Shown here: positions 1 through 5,762 of the stretch, piece by piece | How the letters are laid out: each line of letters begins with the position of its first letter | Position numbering within the stretch: the stretch's first letter is position 1 | Source: JAAYAY01 sp964429355 | GTDB lineage: Bacteria > Planctomycetota > Planctomycetia > Pirellulales > Thermoguttaceae | DNA: 7,019 bases | Direction of reading: 5' to 3' | Assembly: GCA_964429355.1 (NCBI GenBank) | Contig: CAYSCH010000455.1 | Span: forward strand, 1-7,019 | Program-made: the position numbers and the translations under genes | The notes under the pieces: model-generated | Databases searched by the model: none | Told to the model about the DNA's origin: nothing | The model's input: the letters and a program-made list of their open reading frames with translations, nothing else

Positions 1-53
1 CGGCTGTGCACATCCATGCCCGTGGGAAACTCGTACGTTTTGTGAGGGCTTCT
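1..53 (+). repeat. Left arm of a window-bounding inverted repeat
   Basis: Bases 1-53 match the reverse complement of 6967-7019 at 51 of 53 positions. The outermost 35 bases are identical, and the differences fall at positions 36 and 50 of the arm. Similarity stops around base 54-56. Both arms end at exactly the same base at the window edges, so the repeat probably continues outside. No transposase or integrase lies between the arms. The simplest reading is a dispersed repeat (REP- or MITE-like) at which a contig was broken. A transposon terminal repeat is an alternative. Confidence 0.9.
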
Positions 54-368
54 CAAAACGATCTCTTGCAACCTTCCAGCCGGCATATTCAGCACAATCG
101 GCCGAAACGTCAGTTTGTCAGGGGAGGATACCACGATACAACTGGTGCCTGCTATTCCCCTACATCGGTCACAAGAGTCCTTCGAGCCAAGCTTAGGGCC
201 GCGGATTGGAATATCCCGAAATACCCGACCACCGCCCACCCGGTCACCGCCAGATGCCGGGGGGCCGGACTTCCATGTTGCTGCTCGGCCCGCGAACAAG
301 TACCCACTCCTTGGGCGGAAATCATCGATCCACGACAGCGATTGTGCGGCGGATTCTGCGGAAGACGA
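54..368. other. Gene-free region downstream of murB
   Basis: These 315 bases follow the murB stop codon on the minus strand. Open frames here either run in from shadows of murB or have no recognisable protein features. I find no ribosome binding site with a convincing start, no tRNA, and no clear GC-rich hairpin followed by a T-run. In many bacteria murB is followed by ddl or ftsQ, but neither is visible here, so the cell-wall cluster seems to end at murB in this stretch. Confidence 0.5.
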
Positions 369-1247
369 CTACCAGATGTCCAATTCGATTTCGAGGTCGA
401 TTCCAAGCCGATCGGCCACTTGGACACGAATCAGTTCGATCAGACGCAGCACGTCGGCGGCTGTACACTCCGGTTCGGCGATCACAAAATTTGCGTGCCG
501 ATCGCTCACGACGGCACCACCAATGCGAGTGCCTTTGAGACCCGCTTGTTCGATGAGTTCGCCGGCTCTCATGCCGCGGGGGTTCTTGAAGACGCATCCG
601 GCGCATTGATGCCCCATGGGTTGGGCCGCTTTCCGCATAATCCACTGCTTTTGAAGGCGTTTGGAAAGCTCCTGGGGATCGTCTTCTTCCAGACCGAAGG
701 AAGCCTCGAGGATGACGAGTTCGTCAAGACTGCTTCGCCGATATCCGAACGTCATGTCGTCGCGGTCTCGGTGGAATGTGTCGCCCGTGGTCGTGATCAC
801 CGTTGCTCGGCGCGCCCATTGACCGATATCGGTGCTCTGCGTTCCTGCATTGCCGTGGAGGGCACCCCCGACCGTGCCCGGAATGGCCACCAGCCCTTCC
901 AGGCCGGCCAAGCCTCGGTGGGCCGCGGTGGTGACGACTCGACCCAGGCGTGTCCCCCCGCCAGCCGTGAGGGTGGCGCCGCTCACCGAAATCTTGTGGA
1001 ACTCGAGCGAAGAGAGGAACAGAACCAGGCCCGGCACTCCCTCGTCAGCCACCAGCAGATTGGAGCCCCGGCCCAGTACCCGTACCGGCACATCGTTCTC
1101 GGCACAACGTCGAACCAGTGTGATCAGGTCGTCCGCCGTTTCGGGTTCAGCAAAATACTCGGCCGGTCCCCCGATTTGGAACCAGGTGTGCATGGCAAGC
1201 GGTTCATCCCGCCGTACGACGTTCTCGAAGCCTGCGAATAAGTTCAT
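369..1247 (-). CDS. murB: UDP-N-acetylmuramate dehydrogenase (MurB)
   Basis: MurB is a cytoplasmic FAD enzyme that reduces UDP-GlcNAc-enolpyruvate to UDP-MurNAc with NADPH, the second committed step of peptidoglycan synthesis. The 292-residue protein has the family motifs in order: the FAD-binding GRGSN at 59-63, IPGTVGGALHGNAG at 122-135, FGYRRSS at 167-173, AGCVFKNP at 216-223, and a C-terminal LEIELDIW whose second Glu (288) fits the catalytic acid. Its length and the lack of a long insertion in the substrate domain fit type II MurB. The usual catalytic Ser of GS(T/V)FKNP is Cys218 here, a substitution I recall from other bacteria. The ATG start gives the expected N-terminus (LFAGFENVVRRDEPLAMHTW) and overlaps the end of murC by 44 bases, so translation is probably coupled. 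Only a weak GAGAG precedes the start. Confidence 0.96.
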   Translation of the reverse strand: MNLFAGFENVVRRDEPLAMHTWFQIGGPAEYFAEPETADDLITLVRRCAENDVPVRVLGRGSNLLVADEGVPGLVLFLSSLEFHKISVSGATLTAGGGTRLGRVVTTAAHRGLAGLEGLVAIPGTVGGALHGNAGTQSTDIGQWARRATVITTTGDTFHRDRDDMTFGYRRSSLDELVILEASFGLEEDDPQELSKRLQKQWIMRKAAQPMGHQCAGCVFKNPRGMRAGELIEQAGLKGTRIGGAVVSDRHANFVIAEPECTAADVLRLIELIRVQVADRLGIDLEIELDIW

Positions 1248-2667
1248 TACCGGTCTCTCGAATGTTGCCCGCTCCCACCGTGGCTACAATATCACCCGGG
1301 AGAACTTGGGCCGCCAGAAATTCTCTGCACTCGGATGGCGAGTGGATGGAAGGTACCTTGGTGCCCAGGCACCGTGTCCGATCAGCCAGATCAGCCGCCG
1401 ATACCTCCCCAGGTGTGGGGTCAGGTTCACGGGCACGGAAGATGTCGGTCACCAGAACGCAGTCCGCATTTTGCAGGCTGGCGGCCGTTTCGTCCAGTAA
1501 CCGGGCCGTGCGGCTTGCCTGATGCGGTTGGTAAACACAAAAAACCCGCTGGCCCGGGAATCGTTCGCGGATCGCCGCGAGACCTGCAGACACCTCCGTC
1601 GGATGATGGGCATAGTCGTCGATCCACGTGACACCCGCACACTGATCCACCAATTCGAGTCGGCGACGCAGGCCGCGCCAATGGGAGAGTCCCCACGCCG
1701 CCTGTTCTGGTGCGACGCCGTTGCGGATCGCCATCGCGGCTGCGGCAACCGAATTGAGCACCTGGTGCCGGCCCAGTACTCTCAGATCGATACGGCACAG
1801 ATCCACGCCAGCAAAACGAACCGTAAACGAATAGTAGCCCGAGCGTGAGCTCACGTTCGCAGCCTGCCAATCCCCTTCGGGCGCAAATCCGAACGTTTCG
1901 ACAGGGCACGAAGCGCATTTCGCGATCTGCCGGCTCCGCAGGCACTCGTGGCAAACGAGCAGACGCCCGTCGGATCGAACGGAACGAATGAACAGCGTGA
2001 AAGCGTGCTCGAGTTGCGCGAGGGTGGGGTAGCAGTCGAAGTGGTCGGGTTCAACGGCCAGGAGAATGGCCTGCTGGGGATGGAATTGGAGGAAGTTCGC
2101 GTGATACTCACATGCTTCCACAACCATCAACGGGCCGTTTCCAGCATGGCTCGTGGTCTGGTTGGAACAATTCAGCGGCAGAGGCTCGGCTCCGAAGGCG
2201 AGGGTGGGATCGACGCCGGCACCCATGAGTACCGCCCCGAGCATGGATGCGACTGTCGATTTGCCATGGGTTCCGGCGACGGCGATTGTCTGACGGGCGG
2301 CGGACAGGAGGCCCAGGGCCTGGAAATAGCGAAGGGTTGGCAGTCTCCGCTGACCCGCCCGCTGCAGTTCCGGATTGTCGCCGCCAATTGCGTCGCTGAA
2401 GACCACGAGGGTGGTCGCGTCGGGAATATTCTCAGCCGCGTGACCAGCACGGATGCGGACCCCTCGCGTTTCGAGGTGTTCGAGCTCAGTGGCAGCGTTG
2501 TCAGACCCGCTCACCGTCCATCCGACATCGAGCAAGATCCGGGCCAGGGATCGCATGCCGGACCCGGCGATGCCAACCAGGTGGGCATGTCCAGGATGCC
2601 AAAGGTCAGGGGGGGTGAGATGGCGGCAGCTTGAAGACTTCGGTTTGGGTGCAGAGGGGTCGTTCAA
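1204..2667 (-). CDS. murC: UDP-N-acetylmuramate--L-alanine ligase (MurC)
   Basis: MurC is the cytoplasmic ATP-dependent ligase that adds the first residue (usually L-Ala) to UDP-MurNAc. Counting from the start chosen here (487 residues), the N-terminal UDP-binding motif is HLVGIAGSGM (GIAGSG at 32-37), the ATP P-loop is AGTHGKST at 131-138, the central domain has EACEYHANF at 184-192 and VEPDHFDCY, and the C-terminal ligase domain has DDYAHHPTEV at 350-359 and YQPHQASRT at 379-387. The length is normal for the family. The TTG at 2667 is preferred because GAAGGA lies 6 bases upstream of it. A GTG six codons earlier (2685) is the alternative. It is the upstream partner of murB, and both read away from the glycine-rich gene. 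EACEYH replaces the EADESD of proteobacterial MurC, which suggests a divergent clade and not a defect. Confidence 0.95.
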   Translation of the reverse strand: MNDPSAPKPKSSSCRHLTPPDLWHPGHAHLVGIAGSGMRSLARILLDVGWTVSGSDNAATELEHLETRGVRIRAGHAAENIPDATTLVVFSDAIGGDNPELQRAGQRRLPTLRYFQALGLLSAARQTIAVAGTHGKSTVASMLGAVLMGAGVDPTLAFGAEPLPLNCSNQTTSHAGNGPLMVVEACEYHANFLQFHPQQAILLAVEPDHFDCYPTLAQLEHAFTLFIRSVRSDGRLLVCHECLRSRQIAKCASCPVETFGFAPEGDWQAANVSSRSGYYSFTVRFAGVDLCRIDLRVLGRHQVLNSVAAAAMAIRNGVAPEQAAWGLSHWRGLRRRLELVDQCAGVTWIDDYAHHPTEVSAGLAAIRERFPGQRVFCVYQPHQASRTARLLDETAASLQNADCVLVTDIFRAREPDPTPGEVSAADLADRTRCLGTKVPSIHSPSECREFLAAQVLPGDIVATVGAGNIRETGNELIRRLRERRTAG

Positions 2668-2685
2668 GGTCGTTCCTTCAAACAC

Positions 2686-3015
2686 TCAGAACCTGTCCAG
2701 AAAGGGGGCAGGGACCCGGCGTCTCGTGCAGGCCAGGGGCTCGACATGCAATACCTGTGCGCCAGGCCCCGTTTCCTGATAGCCGCTCGGTGAGGTTCCC
2801 TTTACTTACCCGAGGACACGATTTCCGTCAACCGCACCCAGCCGCCTAGCCCGTGTCCCCATAAGTCCGGTTCTGCGAATCGCCGCCCGACCCGCCTGTC
2901 TGCCACCTCCCGCTGCGACGATTGTTCCGGTCGATCAGGGATCGCACTCCATCGTCCTGTGCGTCAGAGACGGGTTGGCCACAGGACGCAGTCGAGGAGC
3001 CCTGCAGCACCAAGA
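2686..3015. other. Intergenic region upstream of murC
   Basis: No gene is supported in this 330-base stretch between murC and the terminator of the glycine-rich gene. Because that terminator should isolate murC-murB, their promoter is expected here. The best minus-strand candidate is a good -35 TTGACG (complement of 2826-2831) followed after 17 bases by a poor -10, TAAGTA (complement of 2803-2808), so it is only tentative. A 9-base inverted repeat CGTCCTGTG/CACAGGACG (2953-2961 and 2980-2988) encloses a smaller CGTC/GACG hairpin. It has no T-run and could be a chance structure. Confidence 0.45.
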
Positions 3016-3048
3016 AATCAAAACCGCCGCGTTTGGAAGCGGCGGTTT
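3016..3048 (-). terminator. Intrinsic terminator of the glycine-rich protein gene
   Basis: A perfect 10-bp stem, AAACCGCCGC (3021-3030) and GCGGCGGTTT (3039-3048), surrounds an 8-base loop. Read on the minus strand it begins 30 bases after the stop codon of the gene at 3078-3899 and runs into TTTTGATTTC, a U-rich tail. It is oriented to stop transcription before murC. The plus-strand side also has a short T-run, but no plus-strand gene precedes it. Confidence 0.88.
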
Positions 3049-3077
3049 GCGTCTATTCCTGAGAGATCCAAGGCGGC

Positions 3078-3899
3078 TCAGTTCTGGCTGAGCGACTGCG
3101 ACTTCGTGTATTCCTGCTCCTGCTGTTCTTGAACAGTCTTGGCCGCAGCGGCTGCAACCTGCATTGCCGCGCGAATCTCCATGGCATTGAAGTAGGGCTG
3201 CCGCATGCCGTTGGCACGTATGATCGGCTTGGCGGCCAATTCCTGCCAGCTCATGCCGTTATTCAACGCCCACGCAGCCGCCTGTGCGATATGCTGGGAG
3301 GGTATCTTCCCATAGCCGAGCATCTTGCACAGTTCGTGGACTTCTTTCTTTTCGGTGAATTGGTCGATGGGCACAATCTTGTAGGGAATCGCCGCACGGG
3401 GCTCGGATTTGCCATGTTCGAGGCACACGGTGGTGACCTTGAACTTGTTGACCCGTTCGGGGGCCACATTCATGAAACCGCCCCCCATCATGCCGCCGCC
3501 CATGCCGCCCATGCCACCCATGCCACCCATACCGCCGCCGAAGCCTTGGGATCCACCACCTCCACCATAACTGCTGCTGCTGCTGCCGCCGCCGCCCAGA
3601 CCGCCACCGCCCAGACCGCCTCCCATCATGCCTGGCTGTGCCAGCACGGGAACTCCGGCAAAGGCGTCCGGAAGCCTGACCGTCAGGGGCTTATCTGTCT
3701 TGTTCTCAACAATCACGTTGCAGAGTGTGGAGTCCTTCGGAATCAGCTTGACTTCCAGCTTTCCTTGATCGATCGCAGAGAACAGTTCCACCGCCTCGGC
3801 GTCTACCGGTGCGGCTTTCTCCCCAGCCGTCAGACCGGTGCAGACCACACACATGGCCAACAGGGAGGCTGCCCACAGAATTTGGAAACGCGACGTCAT
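3078..3899 (-). CDS. Secreted glycine-rich protein of unknown function
   Basis: I do not know the function of this 273-residue protein. The N-terminus has a Sec-type signal peptide: a basic start (MTSR), a hydrophobic core at about 7-23, and probable cleavage near TAG/EKA around 26. I see no clear lipobox, although Cys residues occur in the core. A compact domain with NKTDKPLTVRLPDAFAGVP follows (about 66-84). Then comes a low-complexity stretch at about 90-142 rich in Gly, Met and Ser, containing GGLGG and GGM repeats and a run of five Ser. A second domain (about 143-250) has TVCLEHGK, VHELCKMLGYG and NNGMSWQELA, and the tail is Gln/Glu-rich. This two-domain plan resembles a family of planctomycete hypothetical proteins I recall. 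GGAGGG lies 8 bases before the ATG. It is a single-gene unit with its own terminator, and it is probably located in the periplasm or at the cell surface. Confidence 0.85.
   Translation of the reverse strand: MTSRFQILWAASLLAMCVVCTGLTAGEKAAPVDAEAVELFSAIDQGKLEVKLIPKDSTLCNVIVENKTDKPLTVRLPDAFAGVPVLAQPGMMGGGLGGGGLGGGGSSSSSYGGGGGSQGFGGGMGGMGGMGGMGGGMMGGGFMNVAPERVNKFKVTTVCLEHGKSEPRAAIPYKIVPIDQFTEKKEVHELCKMLGYGKIPSQHIAQAAAWALNNGMSWQELAAKPIIRANGMRQPYFNAMEIRAAMQVAAAAAKTVQEQQEQEYTKSQSLSQN
3502..3537 (-). repeat. 9-bp tandem repeat coding Gly-Gly-Met
   Basis: Four consecutive copies of a 9-base unit, ATGCC(G/A)CCC on the plus strand, occupy this span, the last copy being diverged. Read on the minus strand they encode repeated Gly-Gly-Met in the glycine-rich protein. 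Such an in-frame repeat can gain or lose copies by slippage without breaking the frame. Confidence 0.85.
3592..3621 (-). repeat. 15-bp tandem duplication coding GGLGG
   Basis: Two adjacent 15-base copies (3592-3606 and 3607-3621) differ only at the last base. On the minus strand they encode GGLGG twice. A run of five CTG triplets (3571-3585), coding five Ser on the minus strand, lies beside them, so this part of the gene appears to grow by local duplication. Confidence 0.8.
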
Positions 3900-4204
3900 G
3901 ACGGAAACCCTCCGCTGGAAAGACGGAATATTGTCGGAATCGCCCTAACGCCAACCTGCACCGACCCACGCGTGTGGCTTCGAGGAAGTTTGTCAGGGGG
4001 CTTGAAATCACCAGGCGGTGGACGAACGGCGCCCAACGCTACCCTTCATCGTAATCCGCCGTTCCGGGTTGTCCATCAATTGGCAACGAAACCGACGAAA
4101 TCGTCAAAATGCGATTCCCCCTCTTCGTAGGGGCTCAGCTCAACGGGATCGACGCCGAATCGCCCCGATATCCACCGCACGCACGGGACTGCCAGTGACT
4201 CGTC
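3900..4204. other. Divergent intergenic region between the glycine-rich gene and blaI
   Basis: This stretch separates the starts of two divergent genes. I see no gene in it. The only clear site at the left is GGAGGG (complement of 3908-3913), the ribosome binding site of the glycine-rich gene. No convincing minus-strand promoter is visible. TTGGCG followed by CAATAT close to that gene is a weak possibility. The right edge borders the blaI promoter. Confidence 0.5.
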
Positions 4205-4232
4205 TTGACGAACGTACAAATGTACGCATAAT
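4205..4232 (+). promoter_or_regulatory. Sigma-70-type promoter of blaI
   Basis: The -35 box TTGACG (4205-4210, 5 of 6 consensus bases) is followed after 16 bases by the -10 box CATAAT (4227-4232, 5 of 6). Transcription would begin near 4239-4240, about 47 bases before the blaI ATG. The spacer is almost entirely filled by a repressor operator, so bound repressor would directly block RNA polymerase. Confidence 0.8.
4213..4226. promoter_or_regulatory. BlaI-type operator 1 in the promoter spacer
   Basis: CGTACAAATGTACG is an inverted repeat with arms CGTACA/TGTACG around the two central bases AA. It contains TACA-N2-TGTA, the known dyad of BlaI, MecI and CopY repressors. It lies between the -35 and -10 boxes upstream of the blaI-family gene, which points to autorepression. 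Confidence 0.85.
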
Positions 4233-4240
4233 ACGCTCAC

Positions 4241-4252
4241 GTACATTTGTAC
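4241..4252. promoter_or_regulatory. BlaI-type operator 2 at the transcription start
   Basis: GTACATTTGTAC is the reverse complement of the core of operator 1 and again contains TACA-N2-TGTA. It sits just after the predicted start of transcription. Its centre is 27 bases from that of operator 1. Paired operators, one in the promoter and one over the start, match the arrangement known for staphylococcal bla and mec control regions. Confidence 0.85.
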
Positions 4253-4286
4253 TCGATAGTTCCCGTACGGACGAAGGAGGTACAGA

Positions 4287-4676
4287 ATGGGCGAAAGGCC
4301 CCCGCTCTCGAAGGCCGAACTGGAAGTGGCCCGGGTGCTCTGGGAACTGGGCGAGGCGACGGTCCGGCAGGTCCACGACATGCTCCAGGCGAATCGGAGG
4401 ATCGACTTCGCCACCGTCCAGACCTACATGCGCCGGCTGGAGTCGAAGGGCTACGCCCGCACATGGCTCGATGGTCGGACTCGCGTCTACGCCCCCTCGG
4501 TCAAGCCGGCCACGGTGATCCGCGAAACGGTGGACGACCTGGTCGAGCGGCTCTTTGGTGGGGAAACGCTCCCGCTCGTGCAGCACCTGATCGAGGACCG
4601 CGGCATCAGCAGCGACGACCTGGCCCAACTCCGAGCCCTGCTCGATCGGCTCGAGGAGGATGGCCATGGAAAGTAA
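4287..4676 (+). CDS. BlaI/MecI/CopY-family transcriptional repressor
   Basis: This is a 129-residue cytoplasmic DNA-binding protein of normal family length. Residues about 8-72 form the winged helix: LSKAELEVARVLWELGEATVRQV, the recognition helix region DFATVQTYMRRLESKGY, and a wing with DGRTRVYAP. Residues about 75-125 are the helical dimerisation part. In known systems the dimer binds TACA-N2-TGTA dyads and is cleaved when the M56 sensor BlaR1/MecR1 detects its signal. The start is well supported by AAGGAGG, 6 bases before the ATG. Two exact operators lie upstream, so the gene is very likely autoregulated. The stop codon overlaps the start of the M56-like gene by 11 bases (ATGGAAAGTAA), so the two are translationally coupled. 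The targets need not be beta-lactamase, as none is in the window. The gene is in the BlaI family, but I do not assign a specific symbol. Confidence 0.94.
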   Translation: MGERPPLSKAELEVARVLWELGEATVRQVHDMLQANRRIDFATVQTYMRRLESKGYARTWLDGRTRVYAPSVKPATVIRETVDDLVERLFGGETLPLVQHLIEDRGISSDDLAQLRALLDRLEEDGHGK

Positions 4677-5121
4677 CCTCCTCGCCCTGGTCTTGTCCCA
4701 ACTCTGGCAGGTAACGTTGCTGGTCCTCGCCGTGGCGATCCTCGTTCGTCTCCTCGCCCGAAACCGGCCCCACCTGGCCTACGCTTTGTGGTTGGTGGTG
4801 CTGGTTAAATGCGTCACGCCGCCCGTCTGGAGCAGCCCCAGCGGCGTGTTCTGCTGGTTGCTGCCGGCCAGACAAGCTGCAATCGTTGAGTCGACCGTAA
4901 TGCCGGAGCCTGTGTGGTTGGCTACCCCGCGTGAGGACCTGATCATCCCGCGGAAAGAACTGAAGAGCGGCGAGGCCCTTGTCCTGGAAATCAGCGAGCC
5001 GGCCGAGGCCTCAGCAACGTCGCGAAGAACGTTCGTCCTCGTTACGTCGGAGATTGTCGTCATCCAACAGGAAGCGAAGCAACCGATTGCCATTGCAGGT
5101 CGAAAGAACGATCGAAGCTGA
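4666..5121 (+). CDS. N-terminal fragment of an M56/BlaR1-like membrane sensor
   Basis: Full-length M56 proteins are usually over 300 residues, with several membrane helices and an HExxH zinc-protease site. This one is 151 residues from the ATG at 4666, which has GAGGAGG just upstream; an ATG at 4660 is the alternative. It keeps helix 1 (about 4-28, LLALVLSQLWQVTLLVLAVA), the family-typical helix 2 (about 36-53, LAYALWLVVLVKCVTPPVW), and a short hydrophobic piece (GVFCWLLPA). A polar linker follows to the stop. No HExxH and no later helices are present, and the other frames downstream show no M56 continuation. It follows blaI by an 11-base overlap, as sensors in this family do. It is probably a truncated, protease-dead remnant. 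A short regulatory membrane protein is the less likely reading. Confidence 0.75.
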   Translation: MESNLLALVLSQLWQVTLLVLAVAILVRLLARNRPHLAYALWLVVLVKCVTPPVWSSPSGVFCWLLPARQAAIVESTVMPEPVWLATPREDLIIPRKELKSGEALVLEISEPAEASATSRRTFVLVTSEIVVIQQEAKQPIAIAGRKNDRS

Positions 5122-5141
5122 AGATGCGCCTGTTTGACGCA

Positions 5142-5438
5142 TCAAACTCGGCTCCGCCATTTCTGCGGATCTGAGGCCCCGTGAACAATCGCGAGTATTG
5201 CGATGAACCCGGCTTTCGCGGTGAAGAAGATCAAGTACGGAAACCGCTCAATCTTCGCGAAACGCACCGGCAGTTGATCGAACGGGAACAGCTCGGGGGT
5301 CTCGGCAATATCATCAAGTCGCCGATTAACGTTTGCGCGAAAAGCACCGGCAAGCGTCGGCGATATTTGCTCGTAGTAATTGATCGCCTCGACAAGGTCA
5401 TCTGGTATCGACCGGTGGAACCTCAGTTTATGAGCCAC
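5142..5438 (-). CDS. ParE/RelE-superfamily toxin
   Basis: The 98-residue product has the compact fold pattern of the ParE/RelE toxin family: an N-terminal strand (HKLRFHRS), a long helical part (PDDLVEAINYYEQISPTLAGAFRANVNRRLDDIAETPELFP cut into two helices), then strands RFAKIERFPYLIFFTA and FIAILAIVHGASDPQKW. The final HG..DP..W is typical. Family members block either DNA gyrase or mRNA translation, and the sequence alone does not say which. The GTG start at 5438 is chosen because it overlaps the antitoxin stop by 11 bases (GTGGCTCATAA) and removes a basic extension not expected in the family. It has little ribosome binding site of its own, so it is probably translated by coupling. The gene runs head-on into the truncated M56 gene, with 20 bases between them. 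Confidence 0.88.
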   Translation of the reverse strand: MAHKLRFHRSIPDDLVEAINYYEQISPTLAGAFRANVNRRLDDIAETPELFPFDQLPVRFAKIERFPYLIFFTAKAGFIAILAIVHGASDPQKWRSRV

Positions 5439-5655
5439 GCCTCTGGTCCACTTGTTGCCACACCTGCTCGCGCGAAATTCCCTGTTCTTTCGCGTCGCCA
5501 TCGAAGTCGGCCAGACGCGCTCTTATGAGTTCACGATGCCATTGCTGAACGGGGAATTCTTCCGGAGACTCACGGATGCTATCCCAGAGTTCTTGAACGA
5601 GCTCCAGCCGTTCTGTTGCGGGAAGCCGCGAGAGTTGATCCATTGCGGGGTGCAT
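5428..5655 (-). CDS. Antitoxin of the addiction-module component family
   Basis: The 75-residue product begins MHPAMDQLSRLPATERLELVQ and continues with ELWDSI, the typical N-terminal motif of the short antitoxins named addiction module component (TIGR02574/PF09720 type). These proteins pair with ParE/RelE toxins. The C-terminal half (residues 35-75) is charged and likely wraps the toxin. The ATG at 5655 has GGAG 6 bases upstream and is preferred over a TTG four codons earlier. It is the first gene of the pair and overlaps the toxin start by 11 bases, which ties toxin synthesis to antitoxin synthesis. A strong palindrome lies 40 bases upstream of the start and may be the operator. Confidence 0.87.
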   Translation of the reverse strand: MHPAMDQLSRLPATERLELVQELWDSIRESPEEFPVQQWHRELIRARLADFDGDAKEQGISREQVWQQVDQRRGS

Positions 5656-5694
5656 AGGCTTCTCCAAACGAGTCGCAATCGTTCGTTCGAGTGA

Positions 5695-5722
5695 GCCGGA
5701 GGTACAAACTTGTACCGCCGGC
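5695..5722. promoter_or_regulatory. Strong palindrome upstream of the antitoxin gene
   Basis: The inverted repeat has arms GCCGGAGGTACAA (5695-5707) and TTGTACCGCCGGC (5710-5722) around a 2-base centre, with 12 of 13 positions paired. It lies 40 bases before the antitoxin ATG and 40 bases after the stop codon of the minus-strand Tat-signal gene. It is a good candidate operator for toxin-antitoxin autoregulation. It could also act as a hairpin ending the upstream gene, but no T-run follows. Its core TACA-N4-TGTA resembles the blaI operators with two extra bases. Confidence 0.65.
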
Positions 5723-5762
5723 TTCCTGACTGTCTCGCCAATTGACTTCTGTCATTCGTGGT

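Noticed and set aside
112..124. Exact 13-base direct repeat with 3987-3999 (AGTTTGTCAGGGG)
   Set aside because: One such match is close to chance expectation in a 7-kb sequence, and the flanks do not match.
6..1241. 411-codon plus-strand open frame through the left repeat and murB
   Set aside because: It is antisense to murB, which is unmistakable from its motifs. The composition is low-sense and no ribosome binding site supports it.
2953..2988. 9-base inverted repeat with a nested hairpin upstream of murC as a terminator or riboswitch
   Set aside because: It has no T-run on either strand and no conserved aptamer features I recognise. A 9-base inverted repeat at this distance is expected about once by chance in a window this size.
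3129..4130. Long plus-strand open frame of 333 codons rich in His, Ala and Thr
   Set aside because: It is antisense to the glycine-rich secreted protein gene, and its His/Ala repeats mirror the Gly/Met repeats on the minus strand. The minus frame has a signal peptide, a ribosome binding site and a terminator.
4660..4665. ATG at 4660 as the start of the M56-like protein
   Set aside because: It overlaps the GAGGAGG ribosome binding sequence itself. The ATG at 4666 is better spaced.
5439..5501. N-terminal extension of the toxin
   Set aside because: It has basic, non-conserved residues lying within the antitoxin gene in another frame. The GTG at 5438 gives a family-typical start and an 11-base overlap.
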